Positions 17,891-28,005 of a stretch of 36,230 nt of DNA are shown here, piece by piece. The stretch comes from Salisapilia sapeloensis (lineage: Eukaryota > Oomycota > Peronosporomycetes > Peronosporales > Salisapiliaceae): contig JAADVB010000202.1 in assembly GCA_023334545.1 (NCBI GenBank), forward strand, positions 1 to 36,230, written 5' to 3'. Positions within the stretch are counted from its first letter, which is position 1; each line of letters starts with the position of its first letter. Under the pieces are notes generated by a model. The model was given only the letters and a program-made list of their open reading frames with translations, was not told the origin of the DNA and ran no database searches. The translations under genes and the position numbers were made by a program.

Positions 17891-19675
17891 TTACTGGACC
17901 GGGCAGCCTTCGTCCTTTTCACCTCCGTCCGCCCCTCGGTCTCCATTCCCTCTTCTCACATCTTCCTTGATGACAGGAACATTCGGCACCACTTTACCAT
18001 TCGCACTGTCGCTCTCACAGCTGCAGGCAAAGCTGTTGGCGACGCCAGCAAAGTAGCAGTGGTTGCACTTGTCGCAGTGCTCGTTGCGATGGTCCACGCA
18101 GCGTCGGCACTTGGAGCAGTGCTTCCTCGGCTTTTTCTCATCCGGACAGAGCTTGTGGTTGCACCAAGAGTACGTGTACTTTGTCCCGCAGTCTGGACAG
18201 ATGAAACCGTTCTCTGCCGCCTCCACCACCTGCACCTGCCGCTTGCAGCAGTCGATCGTCACGTACGATCGCAGTAAATCTCTCATGTCCTTGATCTTCG
18301 ACAGGTGCTGCATCAAGCATACATCCTGCGTCATCTTGACCGTGTCGATGCCTTCTTGCTGCATCGGCTCGAATGGATTGGCACACTCGACACACTTGCA
18401 CTGGGCACCGCAGACCATGCCAGCCTTGACGCAGGCACAACGAGCGTTGCGACATCTCCCAGTGCACTTGCATCGGACGTCATCGTCTCGAACGTTCACA
18501 GTGCTCGTGACGGTCGTTTGATGGAGACTTTTCTTTGACGGCCGGCGGCCTGTCGGATCCGGCACGGACGTTGCGAACTGGCCGACCTCTGGCTTGCTCA
18601 AGTCCTCCGGCGCATCCGACGTCCGACCGTACTGAACGTACTCGGGAGATATGATAGCCTTCCGCTTGTTCTTTTCTTCCTGCCTCCGTTCGATCGCATC
18701 TGTATTAGAACTTTGCAACGTCTCGGAGCCATCGCCAAAGGTAGTTGGGGTAATCAACGGCACGGATGCGTCCCTCGGTATGTCCTGCGGCTCTTCATTC
18801 AGAGCAAATTGACCTACAAACGACACAACTGTACTCCGCAGCGACTGGAATGGTCGAGAAAAGTAGGTGCCGTCGCCTCCTGTCGCCTCTTCTTTGATCG
18901 GCTCTGTCTTGTTGGGCGCAGTACGAGGCGCTTGAGGGACACCTGACGGATGATGCACCGACGCGTTCGCAGCGGTTGCAGGGTCTGCGTGAGGTCCTTG
19001 CTGCGGAATGACTCGCCACTTGCCACCCTCTCGCTGGCCCTTGTCGAGACCACCGACCGCTTCGTTGTACGCTTTCCAGTCGATAATGTCCGAGGATGGT
19101 GTTCTCGCCAGTCCTGAGGAAGAGACGTTCTCACTAGAAACAACGCCTCCAGCACTTCCGCTGACGCTTTCTCCGCCAGCACTCAAGTTTGGTGTGACCA
19201 ACTGGGCTGGAGAGACGAGGCCAGAGAGCGAATCGGAGCTCGTGGACTTTGCGAGAGACTGGAGCCAGTTAATGGTGGCAGGAGACATGGAAGGGTGGCT
19301 GAGAAAGTCTCCTGGAGATATGTCAGCCACTCCCTGACTGCTGCTGAGCGAGTGGGAGCGAGGAAGCTGGACTTTGCCACCAAGGTCTCCGTCCGGAACG
19401 GTCTGAGCTTCGTCCGAATTTAAATTAAAGTACATGGAGAAAGCGTCGCCTAGATCGTCATCCTCTGCAAGCGTATTGGAGGACGCGTTCAATTGGCCTG
19501 GTGCGGAGCTTGTGTTCTGTGCGACAGTCGGTTCGATGGCGACAGGACCGAGCTCTGGAGGTGTCGGCATATCTGGCGTGTTTCCTGACGCCATGGTGGA
19601 CTGCAGGAATTCCCACATCCGCTCCTCTTCCGTCGGCTCCATCGACGTCTGCTGCGTTGCTTGGCCAGTCTGCAT
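17891..19675 (-). CDS. Tesmin/TSO1 CXC-type zinc-binding protein with C-terminal Cys-rich ribbon
   Basis: A 594-aa intronless protein. The first two thirds are Ser/Pro/Asp-rich and probably disordered. Around residues 398-430 lies CKCTGRCRNARCACVKAGMV followed by C-x3-C-x-C-x2-C and ANPFEPM. This is the nine-cysteine CXC pattern of tesmin/TSO1/LIN54 DNA-binding proteins plus their NPxxF-like linker, but in a single copy instead of the usual two. A second Cys/His region (about 481-545) has FICPDCGTKYTYSW, HKLCPDEKKPRKHCSKCRRC and HCDKCNHCYFAG. The role is probably nuclear, DNA- or chromatin-bound (inference). The frame is open upstream to 19816, overlapping the divergent AlaRS; starts at 19675 or 19642 (MEPTEEE) are more likely. 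Confidence 0.7.
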   Translation of the reverse strand: MQTGQATQQTSMEPTEEERMWEFLQSTMASGNTPDMPTPPELGPVAIEPTVAQNTSSAPGQLNASSNTLAEDDDLGDAFSMYFNLNSDEAQTVPDGDLGGKVQLPRSHSLSSSQGVADISPGDFLSHPSMSPATINWLQSLAKSTSSDSLSGLVSPAQLVTPNLSAGGESVSGSAGGVVSSENVSSSGLARTPSSDIIDWKAYNEAVGGLDKGQREGGKWRVIPQQGPHADPATAANASVHHPSGVPQAPRTAPNKTEPIKEEATGGDGTYFSRPFQSLRSTVVSFVGQFALNEEPQDIPRDASVPLITPTTFGDGSETLQSSNTDAIERRQEEKNKRKAIISPEYVQYGRTSDAPEDLSKPEVGQFATSVPDPTGRRPSKKSLHQTTVTSTVNVRDDDVRCKCTGRCRNARCACVKAGMVCGAQCKCVECANPFEPMQQEGIDTVKMTQDVCLMQHLSKIKDMRDLLRSYVTIDCCKRQVQVVEAAENGFICPDCGTKYTYSWCNHKLCPDEKKPRKHCSKCRRCVDHRNEHCDKCNHCYFAGVANSFACSCESDSANGKVVPNVPVIKEDVRRGNGDRGADGGEKDEGCPVQ

Positions 19676-19814
19676 GGGCTTCAGCCTGCGCGTAGGACCG
19701 TGTCTATCCGTGTGGTGCCGGCACTTGATCTTTGTATAGGCAGATTCGATGTTTCGTAAAAGGGTGTTTGAAACAGGTTTGTTCGGAATAAAGCTCATCT
19801 TGTGGACGCGAAAC
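19676..19814. promoter_or_regulatory. Short bidirectional promoter, CXC protein / AlaRS
   Basis: Only 139 bp separate the chosen divergent start codons. On the plus strand GCTCATCT at 19793-19800 matches the first part of the oomycete initiator and sits 14 bp before the AlaRS ATG at 19815. If it is the start of transcription, the upstream ATG at 19749 would not be in the message. Confidence 0.45.
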
Positions 19815-22511
19815 ATGCTTCGACGACGAGGACTGGCAGCGTCGGCATGGACACGTCGGTCGCAGCACTTGTCGACATACGCTTCGGCTAGAGAGCTTCG
19901 GTCGAGCTTTTTGAACTATTTCGCACAGAGAGAGCATGAAGTGGTGCCCAGTGCGTCCTTGATCCCTCCGGCTGGCGACAGCTCGCTCTTGTTCACAAAT
20001 GCTGGCATGGTGCCATTCAAACAGGTATTCCAAGGAGCCGAGTCGCGGCCATATAATCGAGCTACATCTGCTCAGAGATGCGTGCGTGCTGGTGGGAAGC
20101 ATAACGATCTAGAACAGGTAGGCATCACACGCCGTCACCACACCTTGTTCGAGATGCTCGGCAGCTTTTCTTTCGGCGATTACTTCAAAGAGCAAGCGAT
20201 CCAGTACTCGTGGACGTTTCTTACCCAAGAGCTAGGATTGCCTGCAGACCGCATGCTAGTGACAGTGCTCGAGTCTGACAAAGAGGCCAGGGATTTGTGG
20301 AAGAAGATTGCCAATTTGCCAGACGACCGGATCCGGATGCTAGACGAAGGAGAGAACTTTTGGGCAATGGGCGACACTGGTCCTTGTGGTCCTTGCTCGG
20401 AGATCTTTTGGGACCTTGGCGACCATATTCAGGATCCAGAAGAACGCTATCTAGAGCTGTGGAACCTGGTCTTTATGCAGTTCAATCGCAGTGCCAAGGA
20501 CGCAGATTTGACCAACTTGCCTCGAAAAAGTGTAGATACAGGCATGGGTCTTGAGCGAGTAGCGTCTGTGCTACAGAATGTTCCTTCCAACTACCATACG
20601 GACGCGTTCGTGCCGTTGATGGAGCAAGTGGCTGCAACGCTGGACGTGCACTCGTCTTCGTCCATGTTTTCAGATGCGCTGTCGAGAGAGGTGAACCCTC
20701 AGAATCCAGAATTCGGTGACAGCAACGAGATTCGAGCGTTGCGTCTGACGGCAGACCACTTGCGAACGTCCTATGCGATGCTTCACGACGGCATCTTCCC
20801 GTCTAATGTCGGAAGAGGGTACGTGTTGCGACGTATCCTGCGACGGGTAATTCGTCATGCCCAAAGAGCAGGTGTGACTGGGCACGATTTTTTGTCGTCG
20901 ATCGAACTGCCCGAGTGGAGAGAACAGTACCAAGGGCTCTCTCAGATGCAAAACATCGTCCGAAACGAAGAACGCGCCTTCCACGAGATGCTCGCCAACG
21001 GTCAGAAAGCGATTGATAGAGCTTTTACTACTACTGTAGGCAACGTCCTGAGCGGACGAGAAGCATTCAAGTTGTACGACACATATGGCATTCCGCTGGA
21101 CTTGACACACCAGTTGGCGGAAGAGAAGGGGGTCCAAGTGGATGTAGAAGGCTTTGAAAAGTGCCTCGAAGAACACAAGAAGCTGGCGACGGAGCGGAGC
21201 GTCTTCTCATCTGCCACTGCTGACAGTTCGCACGGAATGGAAGTCGGCGTAGGAGAATTTATCGGATATGAGTCGCTTACTGTCAACGATGCGACCATTC
21301 TTGGATCGTGGAAGGACAAGAAAGAAGGCATCTGGGTCGTGTTGGACCGCTGCCCATTCTACCCCGAGGGCGGTGGACAGGTTGGTGATCGAGGAAGCCT
21401 CGTTGTCAAGGGCAGTGAAGACATAGTAAAGGTGGTGGACGCTCAAAAGCAGTCAAACGGAGCGATTGCCATTCGCTGCGTCGGAGCTGTTGATTCGATG
21501 CTGACGGAGGGAGCACAGGTGGATGCCAAGGTAGACCAAACGTTCCGAGATGGCTGCGCGAGGCATCACAGCGCAACGCATCTGCTCCAAGCGGCTCTAA
21601 AAAAAGTTTTGGGCGACCACGTAACTCAGAGCGGAAGCATGGTCTCGAACGACCGTCTGCGCTTCGACTTTGCGCATTTTGGAGCATTGACGACGGAAGA
21701 ATTGGCACTGGTGCAAGACACTGTGAATGACCTGGCCATGGCGTCCATCCCATGCAAGACGGAGGAGATGGCGAAAGACCAAGCGGAACAGAGCGGCGCC
21801 ATTTGCAACTTCGGAGATAAGTACGGAGACGTTGTTCGAGTGGTGAGCTTTGAAGGCAGCGAAGACTTGTCGTCGAAAGAGTTTTGCGGTGGCACGCACG
21901 TCGACAACACGTCGAGCGTCTTCCCGTTTGTGATCTTGAGTGAGGGGTCTGTGGCTGCCGGTATGCGACGCACGGAGGCGGTGGCTGGCATTGACGGTGC
22001 TAGATATTTACAAAAGCAGGAAAAAGTGCTGGAAGAGGTGGCTGGTCAGCTCGAGACGACAGTGGCCAAGGTGCCGGAGCGACTGTCGAAGCTCCAGAAG
22101 CAAATAAAGACTCAGGAAAAGCAGAGCCAGAGTCTTCGAGATACGTTGGCAAGACTTCCAAATGACCCCACCAAGACTGGGACACTGCAGTTGAAGGACA
22201 AGGGTGTCCAAGTGCAGCTGCACGTGATGGCGTTCGGAGGTGAAGAAGGAGTCTTTTCGCAAGTGGCAAGACAACGAGCAGAGTGGCTGGCGATCCAGGA
22301 GCCTTTCCACACTCATGTCGTCATGATCGGCAAGTTCGTCGCGTGTGCAGCTGGAGAAGAGTGTAGTGGAGGTCACGCTGGGCAAGTGCTGAAGGCTGTC
22401 GTCCAGAACGTGGGCGGGAGGGGTGGCGGCAATGCCAATTCCGCTCAAGGCTCTTTGCCGAAATCGATCTCAGACGTGGACCAAGACAAAGTGAAGAGTG
22501 TGCTAGCGTAG
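19815..22511 (+). CDS. AARS2: Alanyl-tRNA synthetase, mitochondrial type
   Basis: An 898-aa intronless enzyme that charges tRNA-Ala. From the N-terminus: an Arg/Ser-rich presequence (MLRRRGLAASAWTRRSQHLS) suited to mitochondrial import; the class II catalytic core beginning ARELRSSFLNYFAQREHEVV with FTNAGMVPFKQVFQG and GDTGPCGPCSEIFWD; the tRNA-binding region VLRRILRRVIRHAQ; the editing domain with zinc ligands in HHSATHLLQAAL (about 584-595) and FCGGTHV (about 689); and the C-Ala domain with GRGGGNANSAQGS near the end. Length agrees with full-length bacterial/organellar AlaRS. An in-frame ATG at 19749 would add 22 residues but overlaps the divergent promoter. Whether the same gene also supplies a cytosolic form from an internal start cannot be seen. 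Confidence 0.93.
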   Translation: MLRRRGLAASAWTRRSQHLSTYASARELRSSFLNYFAQREHEVVPSASLIPPAGDSSLLFTNAGMVPFKQVFQGAESRPYNRATSAQRCVRAGGKHNDLEQVGITRRHHTLFEMLGSFSFGDYFKEQAIQYSWTFLTQELGLPADRMLVTVLESDKEARDLWKKIANLPDDRIRMLDEGENFWAMGDTGPCGPCSEIFWDLGDHIQDPEERYLELWNLVFMQFNRSAKDADLTNLPRKSVDTGMGLERVASVLQNVPSNYHTDAFVPLMEQVAATLDVHSSSSMFSDALSREVNPQNPEFGDSNEIRALRLTADHLRTSYAMLHDGIFPSNVGRGYVLRRILRRVIRHAQRAGVTGHDFLSSIELPEWREQYQGLSQMQNIVRNEERAFHEMLANGQKAIDRAFTTTVGNVLSGREAFKLYDTYGIPLDLTHQLAEEKGVQVDVEGFEKCLEEHKKLATERSVFSSATADSSHGMEVGVGEFIGYESLTVNDATILGSWKDKKEGIWVVLDRCPFYPEGGGQVGDRGSLVVKGSEDIVKVVDAQKQSNGAIAIRCVGAVDSMLTEGAQVDAKVDQTFRDGCARHHSATHLLQAALKKVLGDHVTQSGSMVSNDRLRFDFAHFGALTTEELALVQDTVNDLAMASIPCKTEEMAKDQAEQSGAICNFGDKYGDVVRVVSFEGSEDLSSKEFCGGTHVDNTSSVFPFVILSEGSVAAGMRRTEAVAGIDGARYLQKQEKVLEEVAGQLETTVAKVPERLSKLQKQIKTQEKQSQSLRDTLARLPNDPTKTGTLQLKDKGVQVQLHVMAFGGEEGVFSQVARQRAEWLAIQEPFHTHVVMIGKFVACAAGEECSGGHAGQVLKAVVQNVGGRGGGNANSAQGSLPKSISDVDQDKVKSVLA

Positions 22512-22631
22512 GAGTGAAAGGATAGAAGCGTGAATAGACTGGTCTTCCTAGATTGTAGTTGGGCTCTAGCTTGTGGACAAATCGTACTTGATCGGAATTG
22601 ACACCAACGAATACAAACCGCAGTAGACGGC

Positions 22632-24436
22632 ATGGCGGACGCTAGGCGGCAGTACGACCAGGAGCAGGCAGTCAGATCTTTGAGGTCTGCCGTGGCAGAT
22701 TGCAGACGTCGAGGACTTAAAGATGGTGCAAAGTTTGCCTCAGACCTCTTGCTGGGCATCCCACAGGCGGTACGAGATCAGATGCCTCCAACTGCTGCAT
22801 GTGAAGATACACCGGAACGGACGTCGGCGGATGACTTGGACCGGTTTGAAGCTGCCAAGACGTATTTTGACAATGCAGAGTACCTGAGAGCGCACCATGT
22901 GCTAGTCAATCCTGCTCCAGAAGCTAAGTTATCGCAGTTCCTCAAGCACTATGCGCTGTATTTGGTATCTCCTACTCTTAGCTGTGCACCTTGTCCTCTC
23001 TTGCTCAGTGTTATACAACTGTTGACCTCTAGGCCGGTGAGAAAGTCAAAGATGAGACTGGAATCGAGCACCAAAATGGTTCTGCGGCATCTATCTCTCT
23101 AGCCACATCGACGAATGAGAACCCATATTTATCGCAGATCCAGTCTTCCCTTAATGAACTTTACGAGAGCCAACACCTGGACTCCTTTCAGCTTTACCTG
23201 CTTGCAGTCGTAACGAAACAGTCTCGGATCGAACCATCCAGTTCTTCTGTGGGTGACACGACGGCGGGCTTACCTGCTCCGAAAGTTGCTGCCAAAAAAC
23301 TGCTTGTAGAGTCGGTGATGAAGAACCCTTACAACTGGTCCGCCTGGACGGAATTGTTTAGCCTCAACCTTCCGACTGAAGAAGAAGAACTAGTCTTGAA
23401 CGAGTCGTGCGGATGGATGCTGAAGCTCTATCAAGCGCATCGACTGGTGGAGTGTCAGGAATTGGAGCAGGCAAAGGTGCTCTTGGACTACTTGTCAACG
23501 CTATTTCCAGACAGCTCGTACATTGCTAGTCAGCATGCGCTCGTGAGCTACAACAGTCGGGAGTTTGAGGTGGCTCAGCGTCAGTTTGCAGCGATCCGGG
23601 AGAAAGATCCATATCGTCTAGAGCAAGCAGATGCATACTCGAACGTTCTGTACGTCCGTGGTGAAAGTCAGAGCTTGAGCAAACTGGCACATCAGATGCT
23701 TCGTGTGGAAAAGTACTCTCCCGAGACTTGCTGTGTCATCGGAAACTACTACTCGCTGAAAGGCAAACGCGACAAGGCGCTGCTGTACTTCCATCGGTCA
23801 CTCAAGCTGGATCCGTACTTCCTCCCAGCATGGACTTTGATGGGGCATGAGTACGTCGAGCTCAAGAACACGAGTGCAGCAGTGGATGCGTATCGTCACG
23901 CAGTCGATCTGAACGACCGGGACCACCGGGCCTGGCATGGACTTGGGCAGGTGTATGAGATATTAAACATGCACCTCTACGCCATGTACTACTACCGCAA
24001 GGCAGCGAACCTTCGACCGAAAGACGCCAGGATGTGGTGTGCGCTTGGCTCGTGTCTGGACAAACTCGGTAAGAGTGAGGAAGCCATCTCGTACTTTAAG
24101 CAGGCCATCGAATGCGGAGATCCAGAAGGCATTGCGTACCACGCAGTGGCGACAGTGCTGGCAAAGAAGGGCGAGCGACATGAGGCGGCCAAGTACTACT
24201 TGCTTCAGCTCGGCTTAGAGGAGGGAGGAGCAGTGGACGTGGTGGCGGAGCGACCGCAGCAGCTAGCTGCCATGCTCTTCCTCGGTAAATACTATTCCAA
24301 CGAAGGCAAGGAGGAACAGGCGATAGCATTCTGCACGAAGCTGCAAGAGTTTCCAGGTCGCGAGCAGGAGGAGGCAAATGCTGAGCTTCGAAAGCTGCGA
24401 GCGAATGGGAAGGCGAGACGAAAATTGGCTTTTTAA
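22632..24436 (+). CDS. CDC23: Anaphase-promoting complex subunit 8 (CDC23), TPR protein
   Basis: Exons 22632-22964 and 23033-24436 (68-nt intron, GTATCT...CTCTAG, phase 0) give 578 aa. The protein is a superhelix of tetratricopeptide repeats. The block KYSPETCCVIGNYYSLKGKR, followed by ALLYFHRSLKLDPYFLPAW, MGHEYVELKNTSAAVDAYR and HAWHGLGQVYEI-type repeats, is the highly conserved APC8/CDC23 core. The N-terminal part matches the APC8 N-domain (FEAAKTYFDNAEYLRAHHVL). APC8 is a scaffold subunit of the APC/C ubiquitin ligase, which drives the metaphase-anaphase transition and mitotic exit. Length is as expected (about 580-600 aa). Starts 120 bp after the AlaRS stop, on the same strand. Confidence 0.93.
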
Positions 24437-24657
24437 TATAATGTTCCGGTCGCGCATGGAACGTCGATCAGTACATCCCCGTACTCGCTTTCGTTCGTTG
24501 CATGCTTCTAGATGAGTAATGATACCGTATGGCTAGTACTTGAGCCGTTTATTAGGGATCGTAGAAGAGGCGATGATATGGATCGTAGCAGTCGCAAGAG
24601 GCGGACTCAGGCGTCGGCTCACGTCCGCAAGTACTATAGGCGCATGCAAAGACGACA

Positions 24658-27600
24658 ATGCCATTTTCAAAGTGGGAGGATCACGTTCACGATGGCGAAA
24701 GCGTAGATAGACTTCTTGCAGACTTTTGGAAGAGAAATACTCATCTGCTGGAGGGTGAGCTCCAGAAAGAGCACCCTGAGTTTGTAAATGATCTCTTTAT
24801 GTGCTTTCAAAAGACGAGTGCGACAGCAGCTGATCAGTCGTCCTCGGTGTACTGCAAGGAAAGCAGGGAGGAGAAGGATGAAGAGAAGAAAGCTAAAAAG
24901 CTGAAAGACTGTACATACGATGCGGGAGAAGAGGAGCTTGAAAGATTGAGAACAAAGAGTATTCAGCAGAGGCATCAGTTGGAAGAGCTCTTTGCTCGAA
25001 TAGAACAACACAAGTGTGATTGTGTCGCGGATGACGTTCGCAGCTGGGTTTCCACTGCTCCAAGCAGCACTGTGCAGTCTGCTACGACACAGACGTACGC
25101 ATCGGACGTACAGAATGGAAAAGTGGTGAACCAATGCTCAGCTACTGCATCCAGTGATAACGTACAAGGCCTGGAGGCGTTTACTGATGTCTTTGAGAAC
25201 CTCCAACAGAGAATTGCGGATCTCAACAAGATGTCTATTACTCCGACTAAATCATCCTCCGACATCCACCCTGCGTGCTGGAACGAGGCAGGGAGTGACA
25301 TTACTGAAACGGTCGCTATCCATAAAACGGCTTCGAATTTGTTGAATGATACCAACTTTGCAACGGACAGTGGATTCGCTCTCCGATACCTGTGTGATAT
25401 GCCAGCTACTGATGGAAATCGAGCGTCTGCCAAGGTAAGTTCGAATAAGCGTAATGAAGTCGTATGCATGTTCATGCTGTCAGAATAGGAACCACGGACC
25501 ATTGCGAAAGCTCTGAAGAAAACAATGGCCAGAGTGCAAGAGCTGACAAGAGCTAATGATGCTCTCACGCGGCAGCTGGAGGAAGAAAACTCCAAGCAAA
25601 TTGCAGCAGCCACACATCGAGTGGAAAGCGAATTAGGAGAGGCCAGGAACCAGTTAAAAGATGTGAAGCAAAGTCTTACGAAGCGGGAGAATGAAAACTT
25701 GGAGCTCATCCACACCTTTTATGACTTGAAGAAGGAGTTGTCAGAAGCTCAGTGCGATAACGGCCGGTTGCAAGTGCAGCTCAAGGCAGCACAGGACGAG
25801 CAATTTGAGGCGTTGGCTGCGTTGGAGAAGCGCCATGCAGTCCAACTGCGTCAGTGCTCAGAGGAAGCTAACGCAAAAGTAGCTAATATGGAGAATGAAA
25901 AGGGGGAACTTATGCAGGAAAAGTCTCGTCTCGAGAGCAAATTGGAGTCAATGGCAAAGGACGAGGAAGAGGGGGAACTCGCACGAGCCAAAGTCCAACG
26001 ATATGCCGACCAAGGTGTTATGACAGAGACAGAGGCTGGCTCAAATGAGCTTGAGAGTCTAGTGGAGGATCTGCAGCGTCAGCTTTATGAAGCACTTTGG
26101 CGGCTGGACGAAATGGAGGAAGATCGAAAGATAGAGGAATCGAAATGCGGAGCAAGTCAAGCTACGGATGACAGGCACAAGTTAAAGGAGCTTGCAGAGC
26201 AACTCGAATCCCAGTACAAAGCTTTAAAGGAAGAGTTTGAGCATTATCGACAAGTTTGCAACGAGACGCAGCAGCAGGCAAATAAGCGGATCGCTTTCTT
26301 GGTCTCTTGTGTGGAAGAAAGCGCCTCACTTGTCGACAAGCCCAATCCGAGTTCGAAGAAGCAGAGCGTGGTAACACCACAAACGATCCATGACACTGTC
26401 CTTCGGCTTTCAGAAGAAGTGGCATTGTACAGTCAGCTATATCCGTCACAACAGGAATGTGTTCGAGTTATTAATAAGAGCCAAAGTGGTAGAAGGCCTC
26501 GTACGATGGTTTCCGTAAAGCCATTTCCTCCAGCATTCACTAGTAATGTGGCAGAAGTAAATCCAAGCCAGGTTTCTAATCCACCGCATACTGTTTTAAC
26601 TGACGAAGAGAAAGAAGATTGTGCGTACGTGGAAATGGAGCACACTTTGGATTTGTGGCGAACTCATGCCGCAGCGCTCGAGCAGAGTATGTGTCAAGCT
26701 GTCTTGAGAAATGAGACGCTGGAAGAAGTTCACCAGCAATCCCAAGCACAAATGAAGGAAATGCGTCAGGAGCTGAAGCATCGGCTGAACGCGCAGAGTC
26801 AAATGACCGAGGCGAATGCTCGACTGGAAGGCGAAGTAGAGGCTCTTCAGCAGCAAGTTAAGTCGACTAGTGTTCGACATTCCGAGCACACAGAGGAGCT
26901 GTATCAACTAAGGTCGCAACTCCATCAGCTAAATTTGGAAGCAGGGCGTTTGCGAGCGAGCGTCGGACGAAAGGACACTCTGCTTTCAACGTTGAGGTCG
27001 AAGAAGGAGGCATTAGAGAAGGAAGTGGATGGCTTCAAGCAGACATCAGACAAGAAAAGTGAGCTGGAGAAGAAGGCGTCTGTGGCACAGCAGCGTTATA
27101 AGGAACAGCTACGAGAGTTCCAGGAGAAGAAAAGGGACTGGAGTCGTCAAGAGGAAGAGCACTCTCGAGTGAAAAAGGAGTTGGTGGAAGCAAAAGAGGA
27201 CGTCAAGATAGGGCAGAACCGCTTGGCGAGTGTGAAACGGGACAATGCTCGCTTACGGTCTCAGATAAAACATTTAAAAGGAATGCAGGACTTTTCCTCA
27301 GCGACGACCAAGTGTGACCGTTGTGAGGATCGAGAGAAAGAAGAGGGTGAAGTCCAGGCTTTAAAGAGACGAATTCTTCAAAAGCAAAAAGTTGTTTCGA
27401 CGTACAGGACCAAAGTGGAGGACCTGGAGCAACGTCTGGAGAAGCAGAGCAGTCACATTGAAGAGCTAAAAAGCTCTTTGTCGTCAGAAAAGAAGAGATC
27501 GGGTCAGACACAACGGTCTATGGAAACGAAGCTCGAAAGTGTAAAGCAAGTACGACAGGATGCGCTATCAGAGGCAACGTATCGTCTGGACGGACTCCGA

Positions 27601-27936
27601 GCGTCCGTGTACGATTCGTTCGAGGTGTATGTGCATTGCACCGGCGACAACTGTGGTCAAACTGTGTCAGATTGTGGATCCTTCTCTTCCTTCCAACAAA
27701 ACCCATTGGAGCATAGTGGTTTGGAGGAGCTGAGTCGATGGACAGAGCTTTCCTTGGACGACTTGACTCAGTTACAGGATAGTACGTCTAAAAGTCAGAG
27801 GAAAGAAGGTAGGGAGATGAGGGGACGCAAAGCATTGAAGCAGCTCGAGGCAGCTCTGGAGTCATCACCAGAAGACTGTCGGAGGGAGATCTGCCATTTA
27901 CTGGGTATCCTGAGCAATAGCGTCGAAGTAGCATAG
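24658..27936 (+). CDS. Long coiled-coil protein, function unknown (possibly centrosomal/basal body)
   Basis: Exons 24658-25434 and 25489-27936 (54-nt intron, GTAAGT...GAATAG, phase 0) give 1074 aa. After a non-coiled N-terminus (MPFSKWEDHVHDGESVDRLL) there are several heptad regions, one before residue 130, then most of residues 270-940, interrupted by a Pro/Ser linker (KPFPPAFTSNVAEVNPSQV). Two Cys pairs occur in the coil (CDRCEDREK and CTGDNCGQTVSDC). The last 60 residues are globular: QLEAALESSPEDCRREICHL then LGILSNSVEV. No family is recognised; the layout is like centriole or flagellar-base proteins, consistent with flagellar genes nearby, but that is inference. A 64-codon ATG frame at 24512-24706 overlaps the chosen start in another frame and could be a regulatory upstream ORF. 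Confidence 0.75.
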
Positions 27937-28005
27937 GTTGTCAGCAGCAACGAATCGCAAGTGCTCCATTTATTCTCTCTTTATACAAAGTTGGTCCATT
28001 GATTC

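Noticed and set aside
19676-19816. 47-residue N-terminal extension of the CXC protein
   Set aside because: It would overlap the AlaRS coding start on the opposite strand and is unlike the acidic/Ser-rich protein; start codons at 19675 or 19642 are adequate.
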